Assembly: GCF_002904345.1 (NCBI RefSeq)
Contig: NZ_PEIH01000005.1
Location: 116,449 to 180,448, forward strand
Source: Bacteroidetes bacterium endosymbiont of Geopemphigus sp.
GTDB lineage: Bacteria; Bacteroidota; Bacteroidia; Flavobacteriales; Blattabacteriaceae
Direction of reading: 5' to 3'
Length of the DNA stretch: 64,000 nt
Shown piece by piece: positions 1-8,801 of the stretch (its first letter is position 1; each line of letters opens with the position of its first letter). The notes under the pieces were generated by a model. It saw only the letters and a list, made by a program, of their open reading frames with translations, was not told the DNA's origin and did no database searches. The position numbers and the translations under genes are program-made.

Positions 1-1523
1 TCGATAAGTTGATCTACATCTTTTTTAAAATCTATAAGTTGCTGCGCTACGATGGTATTAAGCGCGATCATAGGTTCGGCACAATGGGCTGAGGCTCCAA
101 CGGCCCTGAACTCAAATTTATTACCTGTAAAAGCAAAGGGTGAAGTTCGGTTTCGATCCGTATTGTCAAGAAGAATAGGGGGAATTTTACCAATGATATG
201 AAGTTTAAGTTCTGTCTTTTCATCGGCTGAGAGTTTTCCCTTGGTTATCTTTTCAAGATCATCGACTACCTTTTTAAGATGGTCCCCCACAAATACCGAT
301 ATTATCGCCGGAGGAGCTTCGTTGGCACCCAAGCGATGGTCATTTCCTAAAGAAGCAATACTGGCACGTAGTAAATCCGCGTAATCATGTACTGCTTTAA
401 TAGTATTAATAAAAAATGTGAGGAACTGAAGATTTTTCTTAGGATTTTTTCCTGGAGCCAAAAGGTTTTCACCCGAGTCGGTAGCTAAAGACCAATTATT
501 GTGTTTTCCTGAGCCATTTACCCCCGCGAAAGGTTTTTCATGCAGAAGTACTTTAAAATGATGCCTGCGCGCCAGGCGATCCATCGCATCCATTAATAAG
601 GAATTGTGATCCACCGCGAGATTCACCTCTTCAAAAATAGGCGCGAGTTCAAATTGATTTGGTGCCACTTCATTATGACGGGTAGCTACCGGAATAGCCA
701 AACGAATGCATTCCACCTCGAGCTCTTTTATGAAATCCATCGCGCGCTGTGGGATAGAACCAAAATAATGATCCTCAAGTTGTTGCCCCTTGGCCGGCGC
801 GTGACCAAGTAAAGTACGGCCGGAAAACACAAGGTCCGGACGTTGATGAAAGAGCGCCTCATCGATGAGAAAATACTCCTGCTCCCAGCCAAGAGTGGCG
901 TTTACATTTCGAATGTCTTTATTAAAATACTTGACCACCTGAGTAGCGGCTGTATTTACAGCACTCAGTGCTCGCAAAAGCGGTGTTTTATAATCGAGAG
1001 CCTCTCCGGTGTAGGAGACAAAAATCGTCGGAATACATAAAGTAGTTCCTATTAAAAAAGCCGGTGAAGAAGGATCCCAGGCAGTATACCCGCGAGCTTC
1101 AAAAGTGTTTCTTATGCCTCCCGAAGGGAAACTCGAGGCGTCAGGTTCCTGCTGTATGAGCATAGCGCCGTGAAAGCGCTCTATGGCCCTACCGGCAGGC
1201 ATAGGAGAAATAAAGGCATCATGTTTTTCCGCAGTGGCGCCTGTAAGGGGCTGAAACCAGTGAGTATAATGGGTAGCTCCACATGAGAGCGCCCAATCTT
1301 TCATGGCAATTGCGATCTGATCTGCAATTTCACGAGACATTTTTTCTCCTTTACAAGCGGCTCCCTGCCATTTGATAAAGGCTTCTTTGGTAAGGTACTC
1401 TTGCATGAGATGCTCAGAAAAGACATTATTTCCGTATAATTCAGACAGATGCGCCGGAACTTCAAAAGGCTTTAGCTCTCTATTAAGCGCGATATCCAGC
1501 GCCTTAAATCTTGAATTTGACAT
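1..1523 (-). CDS. glnN: Type III glutamine synthetase (partial, C-terminus outside window)
   Basis: ATP-dependent ligation of ammonia to glutamate. An open minus-strand frame of 507 codons starts at the ATG complementary to 1521-1523 and runs off the left edge, so the C-terminal third or so is missing (GSIII proteins are about 700 residues). Recognisable GSIII blocks are [16 protein letters not shown] near residue 207-222, [16 protein letters not shown] near 279-294, [10 protein letters not shown] near 336-345 and [14 protein letters not shown] near 456-469; these carry metal and glutamate ligands of the family. The frame has no stop or shift across the visible part. It is transcribed away from rho, and its leader carries two similar dyads at 1532-1613 that may be regulatory. 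Assignment as class III rather than GSI/GSII is secure from the sequence blocks. Confidence 0.96.
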   Translation of the reverse strand, partial: MSNSRFKALDIALNRELKPFEVPAHLSELYGNNVFSEHLMQEYLTKEAFIKWQGAACKGEKMSREIADQIAIAMKDWALSCGATHYTHWFQPLTGATAEKHDAFISPMPAGRAIERFHGAMLIQQEPDASSFPSGGIRNTFEARGYTAWDPSSPAFLIGTTLCIPTIFVSYTGEALDYKTPLLRALSAVNTAATQVVKYFNKDIRNVNATLGWEQEYFLIDEALFHQRPDLVFSGRTLLGHAPAKGQQLEDHYFGSIPQRAMDFIKELEVECIRLAIPVATRHNEVAPNQFELAPIFEEVNLAVDHNSLLMDAMDRLARRHHFKVLLHEKPFAGVNGSGKHNNWSLATDSGENLLAPGKNPKKNLQFLTFFINTIKAVHDYADLLRASIASLGNDHRLGANEAPPAIISVFVGDHLKKVVDDLEKITKGKLSADEKTELKLHIIGKIPPILLDNTDRNRTSPFAFTGNKFEFRAVGASAHCAEPMIALNTIVAQQLIDFKKDVDQLI

Positions 1524-1531
1524 GTGATACA

Positions 1532-1613
1532 CCCCCTTATTTTAAGGGTTAAAGATAAATAATATACCTTAACTATAATAAATATAGAGATATCACCTCT
1601 TAAAATAAGGAGG
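1532..1613 (-). promoter_or_regulatory. Two related dyads in the glnN leader
   Basis: Two palindromic elements lie just upstream of the glnN start. The proximal one, 1534-1548, is a perfect CCCTTA-TTT-TAAGGG dyad. The distal one, 1596-1613, has the core CTTA-AAA-TAAG with CCT/AGG flanks. The cores are also reverse complements of each other. Their centres (about 1541 and 1604) are about 63 bp apart, close to six helical turns. This arrangement would suit a dimeric regulator binding two sites, or an RNA long-range pairing in the leader. No regulator is identifiable here, so the function is inferred only from symmetry and position. Confidence 0.4.
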
Positions 1614-1655
1614 TATGAAAAAAATTATAAATATCTGCTAATCATAAAAGACCCA

Positions 1656-2069
1656 TCAGCGAATTCGATCTACAGATTTTATCAAAGACTCGTCTTTTCG
1701 TATAAATTTACTAGCCAGAAGAAGAAAAACGATAAGAACTATAGAAATACAGATATTTATCATATAACCATAACTAGGATTTGATAGAGATTTTTGAGAT
1801 AAAAAATATAAAAAAACAAATATAAATACTATATTAAGCAATATATTAAATCGGTTTATTTTTAGCTGTGGTATACGTTTTTTAAAAAATACCAGACTTA
1901 AAAGAGAAAATACTCCTGAGAGAGTAAAAAAACGCCCCGGAAAATGATTTTGAACCCAGGATATTTGAAATATTTCCGGATCTACGGGTTGTAAAAAATT
2001 ATAAGCAGCTGAAAAAGAGGCTATAATAAATGAAAAAAATAAGTGTAGAGTTTGAATTCGATATATCAT
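1656..2069 (-). CDS. DUF4293 family membrane protein
   Basis: A 137-residue protein with four predicted hydrophobic segments (about residues 6-26, 46-60, 72-90 and 102-124). It begins MIYRIQTLHL and ends with a charged tail rich in K, D and E finishing SVDRIR. This shape, length and the IQR-type start match the Bacteroidetes DUF4293 family, usually encoded next to and divergent from rho, as here. The biochemical role is unknown; a membrane location is predicted. The C-terminus lies about 130 bp from the glnN start on the same strand, and the gap holds the glnN leader. Codon structure is intact despite the high A+T. Confidence 0.8.
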   Translation of the reverse strand: MIYRIQTLHLFFSFIIASFSAAYNFLQPVDPEIFQISWVQNHFPGRFFTLSGVFSLLSLVFFKKRIPQLKINRFNILLNIVFIFVFLYFLSQKSLSNPSYGYMINICISIVLIVFLLLASKFIRKDESLIKSVDRIR

Positions 2070-2232
2070 AACACTAAATATTGAACCAATATAAAAAGAT
2101 TTTTCCTCTGAGTATAAATTAATTTGTATTATTGCCTTTTTATAACGCTTGCCCCGCAGATATCACCTCGAACTTCTCAATACGGAAATACTTTTAAGGT
2201 AAGACCAAAAAACACGATTATTTTAAAATTTT

Positions 2233-3831
2233 ATGCTTGACATCACCGAGTTAAAAGATAAAAAACTTGTTCAACTACAAGAAATCGCGCGCTCTTTGCG
2301 GCTGAAAAAATGGACCCAATTAAGGAAAAGCGAATTATTGGAAAAAATTGCCACCTCAAAGGGTACCCATAAAAAAGAAGAACTTCCTAAGCATGATGAA
2401 CCTAAACCATTGTCTTTTGAAGCTAAACAAATTTCCAGGAAAACAAATTTTGATCAGAAAAAAACTCATTCTGAAAGTCAATTCTTACGAAATCAAAAAA
2501 ATCGCTTTTCCCAGAATTATCAAGGTACTCATAGTAACAGAGAGTCTACATATCAAAATGGAAAAAGTCAAGATGAAGCTTATAAAACACATAAAAAATA
2601 CAACGGACAGCCCTCTCAGTGGAAAAAAAATGAAGTGACAGATATCTCTAAAAGCTCCGGAGTGAGTTCTCATTTTCAGCAAAAGCAGAATAGATACAGA
2701 GCTTCCGATTACGAATTTGAAGGTATCGTAGCGAGCGAAGGTGTACTTGAGATCATGCCGGAAAATTATGGCTTTCTGAGGTCTTCGGATTTTAATTACC
2801 TCTCATCACCGGATGATGTATATATTTCACAATCACAAATTCGGCTTTTTGGACTGAAAACCGGCGATACGATAAAGGGAGAAATACGGCCGCCCAAGGA
2901 AGGGGAAAAATATTTTCCACTGATCAAAATTATTGAAATCAACGGCAGGGATCCTTCCTATGTTCGGGATCGGGCTTCATTTGAACATCTCACACCTTTA
3001 TTTCCTGAGGAAAAATTTAAACTCTCTGATAAAAGCGCTACGCTCTCCACACGTATTCTCGATCTTTTCGCACCGATAGGAAAAGGGCAACGGGGCATGA
3101 TAGTAGCACCTCCCAAGGTGGGTAAAACAATGCTTTTGAAAGATATCGCCAATGCTATTGCGGCTAATCATCCTGAGGTGTATCTGATTATTTTATTGAT
3201 TGACGAACGCCCTGAAGAGGTAACCGATATGCAACGAAGCGTAAAAGGGGAAGTGGTGGCCTCCACCTTCGATGAATCGGCTGAAAGACATGTGAAAGTA
3301 GCTAATATTGTACTTCAAAAAGCCAAACGCATGGTGGAATGCGGCCATGATGTAGTGATTCTTCTTGACTCGATTACCCGACTGGCACGCGCTTACAATA
3401 CCGTAGTTCCGGCCTCTGGAAAAGTACTCTCTGGAGGAGTGGACGCCAATGCTCTACATAAGCCTAAAAGATTTTTCGGCGCTGCCAGAAATATCGAAGG
3501 CGGAGGTTCACTCTCTATCATCGCCACAGCAATGATAGAAACAGGTTCAAAAATGGATGAAGTGATTTTTGAGGAGTTCAAAGGCACAGGAAATATGGAG
3601 CTGCAGCTCGACAGGAAAATAGCTAATAAAAGACTCTATCCGGCTATAGATTTGGTTTCTTCAAGCACACGAAGAGACGATTTGTTGTTAGACGCCACTA
3701 CGCTTCAGAGGATGTGGATACTTCGAAAGCATCTCTCGGACATGAACACGGTAGAGGCCATGGAATTTTTAAAAAGCCGCATATCCAGAACCCATAGCAA
3801 TGAAGAGTTTCTTATTTCTATGAACAGCTAA
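2233..3831 (+). CDS. rho: Transcription termination factor Rho
   Basis: Hexameric RNA helicase that ends transcription. The 532 residues comprise a Rho_N-like domain (about 1-45), then a long hydrophilic Q/N/K/S-rich low-complexity linker (about 46-160), a cold-shock RNA-binding domain (about 165-245, with [20 protein letters not shown]), and the RecA-like ATPase. Walker A is APPKVGKT near residue 291-298, the Walker B region is [17 protein letters not shown], and the Q/R-loop blocks [20 protein letters not shown] and [11 protein letters not shown] are all present. The inserted linker is typical of Bacteroidetes Rho and explains the length over the roughly 420-residue E. coli protein. ATG start; DUF4293 lies divergently upstream and the trp operon follows downstream. 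Confidence 0.97.
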   Translation: MLDITELKDKKLVQLQEIARSLRLKKWTQLRKSELLEKIATSKGTHKKEELPKHDEPKPLSFEAKQISRKTNFDQKKTHSESQFLRNQKNRFSQNYQGTHSNRESTYQNGKSQDEAYKTHKKYNGQPSQWKKNEVTDISKSSGVSSHFQQKQNRYRASDYEFEGIVASEGVLEIMPENYGFLRSSDFNYLSSPDDVYISQSQIRLFGLKTGDTIKGEIRPPKEGEKYFPLIKIIEINGRDPSYVRDRASFEHLTPLFPEEKFKLSDKSATLSTRILDLFAPIGKGQRGMIVAPPKVGKTMLLKDIANAIAANHPEVYLIILLIDERPEEVTDMQRSVKGEVVASTFDESAERHVKVANIVLQKAKRMVECGHDVVILLDSITRLARAYNTVVPASGKVLSGGVDANALHKPKRFFGAARNIEGGGSLSIIATAMIETGSKMDEVIFEEFKGTGNMELQLDRKIANKRLYPAIDLVSSSTRRDDLLLDATTLQRMWILRKHLSDMNTVEAMEFLKSRISRTHSNEEFLISMNS

Positions 3832-3878
3832 TGATCAACAAAATTTTACGTCTTAAAAAATTTTAATGGTTTTTTTAA

Positions 3879-3886
3879 TAAATTTG
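3879..3886 (+). promoter_or_regulatory. Candidate -7 box ahead of the trp operon
   Basis: TAAATTTG matches the Bacteroidetes -7 consensus TAnnTTTG exactly. No convincing -33 TTTG is visible at the usual spacing. It lies in a hairpin-capable stretch (arms 3866-3873 and 3894-3901, atggtttt/aaaaccat). A start site a few bases downstream would fall at or beside the ATG of the small reading frame at 3891. Confidence 0.4.
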
Positions 3887-3890
3887 ATTT

Positions 3891-3950
3891 ATGAAAACCA
3901 TCAAAAAAAATACCTTCTGGCGTTATCTATCTAAACCGGTATACTCGTAA
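3891..3950 (+). CDS. Small reading frame upstream of trpE, possible leader peptide
   Basis: Nineteen codons from ATG at 3891 to TAA at 3948-3950, ending about 40 bases before trpE. The peptide reads MKTIKKNTFWRYLSKPVYS, with a single Trp codon inside a Phe-Trp-Arg-Tyr-Leu run, followed at once by AGGAGG. Position and the Trp codon suggest a trp leader peptide. Against this, one Trp codon is little for attenuation, no clear terminator hairpin follows, and the -7 box would leave it almost without a 5' leader. Treat it as a candidate only. Confidence 0.3.
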   Translation: MKTIKKNTFWRYLSKPVYS

Positions 3951-3992
3951 GGAGGCCGCTATCATTCATAAAATCAGAAAAGCTTGTCCACT

Positions 3993-5390
3993 ATGTTTAC
4001 TTTCAAAAGCTTTCAAAAAAGTATGCTGGCCGACATCACGACACCTGTAGAACTTTACTTAAGGTTAAGAGATGTTTTTCCTAATACCCTTCTCCTGGAG
4101 TGCTCTGATTATCACGCAAAAGAAAACCATTCTTCTATCTTGTGTGTAGATCCCCTGGCCGAAATCATCGTAGATGGTCAATACGCTAAAAATCGATATC
4201 CAGATCAAAGCGAAGAAAAAGTAAGACTAGAAAAAGGCATAAATGCCTATAAACTTCTGGAAAATTTTATAGGAAAATTTCAATCAGAGCAGAATACCCT
4301 TCCTTATTCAGGAATATATGGTTATTGCGCTTATGAGAGTATTCCTGAATTTGAAGATATACATTTTAAGGCGTCGACTCCCAAAGAAGCTCAGGTACCT
4401 AAGCTCCGTTTCGGATTTTTTAAAAACCTGATCGTCTTTGATCATTTTCACAATAAGCTCACTATTATCGCCCATACGTTTTCAGACCAGCAAGATCCTC
4501 AGATGGATGAGCTCATCCATCTGATTTACAATAAAAGGGGGAAAACATTTCCTTTTCAACGCACCGGAGAGAGCTCGTCAAATCTCACAGATGAAGAGTA
4601 TAAAAATCTGGTCTCTAAAGGAATAAAGGCCTGTGCGCTGGGAGAAGTTTTTCAGATCGTGCTCTCGAGGAAATACGCTCAAAAGTTCAAAGGAGATGAG
4701 TTCAACGTTTACCGGGCACTACGCTCTGTCAACCCTTCGCCTTATCTGTTTTATTTCGATTATACCGACTATAAAATATTCGGATCTTCACCTGAATCTC
4801 AGCTTATTATTAAAGGGGATAAGGCTTATATTTATCCTATAGCAGGCACGGTGCCTCGTTCGGGAAATGATGAAAAAGACAAGGTTTCAGCAGAACTTCT
4901 GGCGAAAGATCCCAAAGAAAATTCCGAACATGTCATGCTGGTAGACTTAGCCCGAAATGATCTAAGCCGAAATTCCACGGAGGTCAAAGTAGAGCACTAT
5001 AAGGAAATTCAATATTTTTCACATGTCTTGCATATGGTCTCTAAAGTTTCCGGAAAACTGCAAAAGAATGACTCCTCCATAAAGATATTCGGAGAGAGTT
5101 TCCCGGCAGGGACCCTATCAGGGGCACCAAAGTACAGAGCTATGGAACTCATCGATTCTTTGGAAAATCAATCCCGCGGAATATATGGAGGCGCTCTTGG
5201 TTTTTTTGGACTTAACGGGCAAGCGGTTACAGCTATTATCATTCGCTCTTTCCTGAGTAAAAATAATACGCTTTTCTTACAAGCGGGCGCGGGTGTGGTA
5301 GTTGATTCCAAAGAAGAAAATGAGCTCGATGAGGTCAACAGCAAGCTTAAAGCCCTTAAAAAAGCTATTATTTTAGCTGAAAATATCTAA
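3993..5390 (+). CDS. trpE: Anthranilate synthase component I
   Basis: Converts chorismate to anthranilate with TrpG, the first committed step of tryptophan synthesis. The ATG at 3993 gives 465 residues starting MFTFKSF; an in-frame TTG at 3984 would add three. Chorismate-binding blocks are intact: IYPIAGTVPR, EHVMLVDLARNDLSR, FPAGTLSGAPKYRAMELID, GIYGGALGFFG and LQAGAGVVVDS. The N-terminal feedback-inhibition motif normally written LLES reads LLEC (residues 34-37, Cys codon at 4101-4103), changing the serine known to matter for tryptophan binding in enteric TrpE. First gene of a seven-step operon, five bases before trpG. Confidence 0.96.
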   Translation: MFTFKSFQKSMLADITTPVELYLRLRDVFPNTLLLECSDYHAKENHSSILCVDPLAEIIVDGQYAKNRYPDQSEEKVRLEKGINAYKLLENFIGKFQSEQNTLPYSGIYGYCAYESIPEFEDIHFKASTPKEAQVPKLRFGFFKNLIVFDHFHNKLTIIAHTFSDQQDPQMDELIHLIYNKRGKTFPFQRTGESSSNLTDEEYKNLVSKGIKACALGEVFQIVLSRKYAQKFKGDEFNVYRALRSVNPSPYLFYFDYTDYKIFGSSPESQLIIKGDKAYIYPIAGTVPRSGNDEKDKVSAELLAKDPKENSEHVMLVDLARNDLSRNSTEVKVEHYKEIQYFSHVLHMVSKVSGKLQKNDSSIKIFGESFPAGTLSGAPKYRAMELIDSLENQSRGIYGGALGFFGLNGQAVTAIIIRSFLSKNNTLFLQAGAGVVVDSKEENELDEVNSKLKALKKAIILAENI

Positions 5391-5395
5391 ACAAG

Positions 5396-5974
5396 ATGAG
5401 GAAAGCAAAAATACTGGTACTCGACAACTACGACTCATTTACTTACAATTTAGTACACTTACTTAAAGAACTTACAAAAAATCCCGTAGAGGTCTTTCGC
5501 AATGATCGTATTTCTTTAAAAGAGGTGGACGCTTATGATAAAATAGTTCTTTCTCCTGGACCTGGTGTTCCCGAGGAAGCGAATATTCTTAAGCCATTGA
5601 TTGAACGTTATGCCCCTTCTAAAAGCTTATTCGGCGTTTGCTTAGGTCAACAAGCCATCGCAGAAGTCTTTGGAGGTGAGCTGCTCAATACTCAAAAAGT
5701 ATACCATGGGGTTTCCAGTAAGATAAAGATCATTGACACAAAGGAAAAAATATTCAGAGATCTGCCTGAGAGTATTGAAGTAGGACGCTATCATTCCTGG
5801 GTGGTCTCAAAAGAGAGTTTTCCTAAAGAGCTCATCATAACCGCCAAAGGACCCGAAGGTGAAATCATGGCCCTACGTCATAAAAGCTATGATGTGACAG
5901 GAGTGCAGTTCCATCCTGAGTCGATATTAACCCCGCAGGGCAAGAAGATCATGCACAACTGGTTAAATATTTGA
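5396..5974 (+). CDS. trpG: Anthranilate synthase component II (glutamine amidotransferase)
   Basis: Class I glutamine amidotransferase of 192 residues that supplies ammonia to TrpE. Visible features are the N-terminal LVLDNYDSFTYNLVHLL, the oxyanion strand LSPGPGVP, the nucleophile elbow FGVCLGQQAIAE with the catalytic Cys near residue 81, and the His-Glu pair in GVQFHPESI near the C-terminus. The length is normal for a stand-alone TrpG/PabA. ATG follows the trpE stop by five bases and the stop is three bases before trpD, so it is translated as part of the trp operon. It could also serve p-aminobenzoate synthase if a pabB exists elsewhere; that is not visible here. Confidence 0.96.
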   Translation: MRKAKILVLDNYDSFTYNLVHLLKELTKNPVEVFRNDRISLKEVDAYDKIVLSPGPGVPEEANILKPLIERYAPSKSLFGVCLGQQAIAEVFGGELLNTQKVYHGVSSKIKIIDTKEKIFRDLPESIEVGRYHSWVVSKESFPKELIITAKGPEGEIMALRHKSYDVTGVQFHPESILTPQGKKIMHNWLNI

Positions 5975-5977
5975 TAA

Positions 5978-6964
5978 ATGACAGAGATTCTCAACCGTCT
6001 CCTTGAGCAAAAATCCCTTAGCTTCCACGAAGCTAAGGCTTTACTGACGGATATTGCCACAAATAAATTTTCTCCCTTTCAAATTGCGGCTTTAGCCGGT
6101 ATTTACAATATGCGATCGCCTGATCTGCAAGAGATCAGAGGTTTTCGCGAGGCCTTACTAGAGATATGTATACATGTGGATTTGAGCGATTTTAACGCCA
6201 TAGATATCGTGGGCACCGGAGGAGATGGGAAAAATACGTTTAATATTTCCACACTCGCTTGTTTTATCGTGGCGGGAGCTGGTGAAAAAGTGATCAAACA
6301 CGGTAATTACGGCGTCTCCTCGGTTACCGGTTCTTCCAATCTATTAGAATCGCTCGGCTATGTATTTACCCATGAAAAAGAACATTTACAAAGACAAGTT
6401 GAAAAAGCCGGAATATGCTTTTTACACGATCCTCTATTCCATCCTTCGCTTAAAAACGTGGCCTCCGTTCGAAGAGGCATCGGTACAAGGACTTTCTTTA
6501 ACATGCTGGGGCCTTTGTTGAATCCCGGTGAGCCAAAGCATCATTTTCTCGGGGTAAATCATCTCGAACTCGCCCGGCTCTACCATTATCTTTACCAAAG
6601 TGAAAATAAAAATTATGCTATCGTTCACAGCCTTGACGGCTATGATGAAATCTCTTTAACAGGTCCTTTTAAATGTTATGAACCAAAAGGTGAGCATCTT
6701 TATTCTCCCGAGGGATTGGGACGTGTGAAAATCAGCCACGCCGCTATTGCAGGTGGAAAAAACAATGATGAAAATAAGCGTATATTCCTAGATATTCTGT
6801 CAGGTAAAGGAAGCGTAGCGCAAAATGAAGTAGCGCTTACCAATGCGGCTTTTGCATTAAGCCTGATCAATCAGAAGCCTTTCAAAGAGAGTTATCTACG
6901 AGCTAAGGAAAGTTTGGAAAGCCAGCGAGCTAAAGAAAGCCTCGATAAACTCTTAAGTATTTGA
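5978..6964 (+). CDS. trpD: Anthranilate phosphoribosyltransferase
   Basis: Transfers phosphoribose from PRPP to anthranilate, the second step of the pathway. The 328 residues carry the phosphate-binding loop GTGGDGKNTFNIST (about residues 73-86), KHGNYGVSSVTGSSNLLESL for anthranilate and PRPP contacts, and the RRGIGTRTFFNMLGPLLNP block. The last contains the usual arginine and asparagine contacts. Length is normal and there is no fusion to TrpG, unlike the enteric trpGD. ATG is three bases after trpG and 19 bases before trpC. The frame is uninterrupted. Confidence 0.96.
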   Translation: MTEILNRLLEQKSLSFHEAKALLTDIATNKFSPFQIAALAGIYNMRSPDLQEIRGFREALLEICIHVDLSDFNAIDIVGTGGDGKNTFNISTLACFIVAGAGEKVIKHGNYGVSSVTGSSNLLESLGYVFTHEKEHLQRQVEKAGICFLHDPLFHPSLKNVASVRRGIGTRTFFNMLGPLLNPGEPKHHFLGVNHLELARLYHYLYQSENKNYAIVHSLDGYDEISLTGPFKCYEPKGEHLYSPEGLGRVKISHAAIAGGKNNDENKRIFLDILSGKGSVAQNEVALTNAAFALSLINQKPFKESYLRAKESLESQRAKESLDKLLSI

Positions 6965-6983
6965 TAAAATTTTTTCTATCAAG

Positions 6984-7772
6984 ATGAATACACTGGAAAA
7001 AATTATCGCCACTAAGAAAAAAAAAATCGCTGAAGATCGACAAAAGTACCCGGTTCAGACTCTTGAAAAGAGTCCTTATTTTCAAAGAAGATGTTATTCT
7101 TTATGCAGAAAACTTAAAGAAAGCACCACGGGGATTATCGCTGAATTTAAAAGAGCCTCTCCCTCAAAAGGAATTATTAATGACAAAGTCTCAGTGGAAG
7201 AAGTGGCTAAAGGCTATGAACAAGCAGGAGCTTCAGGGATGTCCGTACTTACCGACAGAACTTATTTCAACGGGCAAGATCAAGATCTTATCGGCGCTCG
7301 CCGAAGCGTTTGCCTTCCTCTTTTGCGTAAAGATTTTATCATTGATGAGTATCAGATTATCGCTGCCAAATCCCTTGGAGCAGACCTCATACTATTAATT
7401 GCCGAGGCGCTTTCAAAAAAGAAACTTGAGGAACTTGCTCATCTGGCCAGGGAATTGGGACTGGAGGTGCTTATGGAGCTACATTCAGAAAAAGAACTCG
7501 ATAAGGTCAATGAAGATCTTAACCTGATCGGAATAAATAACAGAGACCTTAAAACCTTCTCGGTAGATATTGAACGCTCAGCTGAGCTTGTTAAAAAGCT
7601 TCCCGAGCGTTTTATAAAGATTTCGGAAAGCGGTCTCTCCGACCCTTCGAGGATTGTTTACTTACAACAGGAAGGTTTTAAGGGTTTTCTTATCGGAGAA
7701 AATTTTATGCAATCTGCAGATCCGGGTAAAAGTTGCGAAGAATTCATTAAAAAAATTAATGGTAAATTATGA
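6984..7772 (+). CDS. trpC: Indole-3-glycerol phosphate synthase
   Basis: Closes the indole ring of carboxyphenylaminodeoxyribulose phosphate. The TIM-barrel protein of 262 residues shows IIAEFKRASPSKG (catalytic Lys and substrate loop, about residues 52-64), LRKDFIID with the catalytic lysine, LEVLMELHSEKEL, IGINNRDLKTF and ISESGLSDPSRI. Length matches the monofunctional enzyme; it is not fused to TrpF as in E. coli. The stop TGA overlaps the ATG of the next gene (a lipoprotein) as ATGA at 7769-7772, so the two are probably coupled translationally. Confidence 0.96.
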   Translation: MNTLEKIIATKKKKIAEDRQKYPVQTLEKSPYFQRRCYSLCRKLKESTTGIIAEFKRASPSKGIINDKVSVEEVAKGYEQAGASGMSVLTDRTYFNGQDQDLIGARRSVCLPLLRKDFIIDEYQIIAAKSLGADLILLIAEALSKKKLEELAHLARELGLEVLMELHSEKELDKVNEDLNLIGINNRDLKTFSVDIERSAELVKKLPERFIKISESGLSDPSRIVYLQQEGFKGFLIGENFMQSADPGKSCEEFIKKINGKL

Positions 7773-8200
7773 AAAATCTGTTGCGATCATTGGTTATTAT
7801 CCTTATTTTAACAAGCTGCGGGGGACTAAAAAATTTTCCCGTTTCCCCAGATCTTTATGAAAACAAATGGGTGCTAGAAATGGAAAATTCTCTTTCAAAA
7901 AAGAATGACATTTATTTGATTTTTGACAAAAAAAATTCCCGTTTCGGAGGATTTGGAGGATGCAGTTCTATAGGGGGAGAGTATTCTATGGTTAAGGGAT
8001 TCATTCGATTCTCGAAAATATTTTCTACCCAAAAATCATGCGCTGAAAGCAAGGATACCGAATCCGCTCTTCTTTCTTTGCTTGAAGAGGCAAATCAAAT
8101 ACGAATGGAGAAAGATAAACTCTACCTCTATAAGGAAAAAATCTTATTGTTGAGTTTTAAAAAACAACCCTTTAATGAAGTCCCGTTCTCTAAAAATTAA
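7769..8200 (+). CDS. META/HslJ-like lipoprotein encoded inside the trp operon
   Basis: A 143-residue protein with a lipoprotein signal peptide: MKNLLRSLVIILILTSCGG, where LTSC is the lipobox and Cys17 the expected lipidation site. The rest fits a META (HslJ-like) domain: W-V-L near residue 31, a central FGGFGGCSSIGGEYSM block in place of the usual GxxGCNxxxGxY, a STQKSC segment and a C-terminal LYLYKEKILLLSFKK. Role unknown; an envelope lipoprotein is predicted. It overlaps trpC by four bases and trpF by 26, so it sits fully within the tryptophan operon although nothing links it to the pathway. The frame is intact in a genome where many envelope genes are broken. Confidence 0.8.
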   Translation: MKNLLRSLVIILILTSCGGLKNFPVSPDLYENKWVLEMENSLSKKNDIYLIFDKKNSRFGGFGGCSSIGGEYSMVKGFIRFSKIFSTQKSCAESKDTESALLSLLEEANQIRMEKDKLYLYKEKILLLSFKKQPFNEVPFSKN

Positions 8201-8801
8201 AGTATGCGGTATGAAATTTTCCGACAATATCGCTGAAGTAGCCGTTCTCAATCCCGATTTTATGGGTTTACTGTTTTATCGCCTATCTCCTCGCTTTGTA
8301 GGAGATAACTTTATTACTCCAAATCTAAAAAATATAAAAAAAGTAGGGGTCTTTGTTGAGTCTTCTCAGGAAGAAATAAAATCGCGAAGCAAAAAACACG
8401 GCCTGGATTATCTACAGCTCCATGGAGGGCAAAGCTCTGAATTTTGTAGGAATCTTGTAAGTAAAGGCATGAAAATCATTAAAGTATTTAACGTAGATGA
8501 AAATTTTTCTTTCGAAAATATCGAAGATTACGCGGATAGTGCCAGCTATTTTCTTTTTGATACAAAATCCAAACGCTACGGAGGCAGCGGAAGGAAGTTT
8601 CCTTGGAAAAAACTCTCGGAATATTATCTTGACATCCCTTTTTTTTTAAGCGGAGGCATTGGGCCGGAAGATACCGAAGCTCTTCTTTCATTTTCTCATC
8701 CAAAGCTCTTTGGAGTGGATCTCAACAGCGGTTTTGAGAATGACCTGGGTTTAAAAAATTTCGCTAGACTTAAACATTTTATAGAAACAATACGCTCATG
8801 A
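8175..8801 (+). CDS. trpF: Phosphoribosylanthranilate isomerase
   Basis: Amadori rearrangement of phosphoribosylanthranilate, the third step of the pathway. The 208 residues begin [13 protein letters not shown], with the catalytic Cys in KVCGM near residue 11; [31 protein letters not shown] (catalytic Asp and phosphate loop) and [10 protein letters not shown] follow. The length is normal. The start lies 26 bases inside the preceding lipoprotein gene. That start is supported because the family's beta-1 strand IKVCGM follows within ten residues. The stop overlaps the trpB ATG by four bases. Confidence 0.95.
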   Translation: MKSRSLKIKVCGMKFSDNIAEVAVLNPDFMGLLFYRLSPRFVGDNFITPNLKNIKKVGVFVESSQEEIKSRSKKHGLDYLQLHGGQSSEFCRNLVSKGMKIIKVFNVDENFSFENIEDYADSASYFLFDTKSKRYGGSGRKFPWKKLSEYYLDIPFFLSGGIGPEDTEALLSFSHPKLFGVDLNSGFENDLGLKNFARLKHFIETIRS

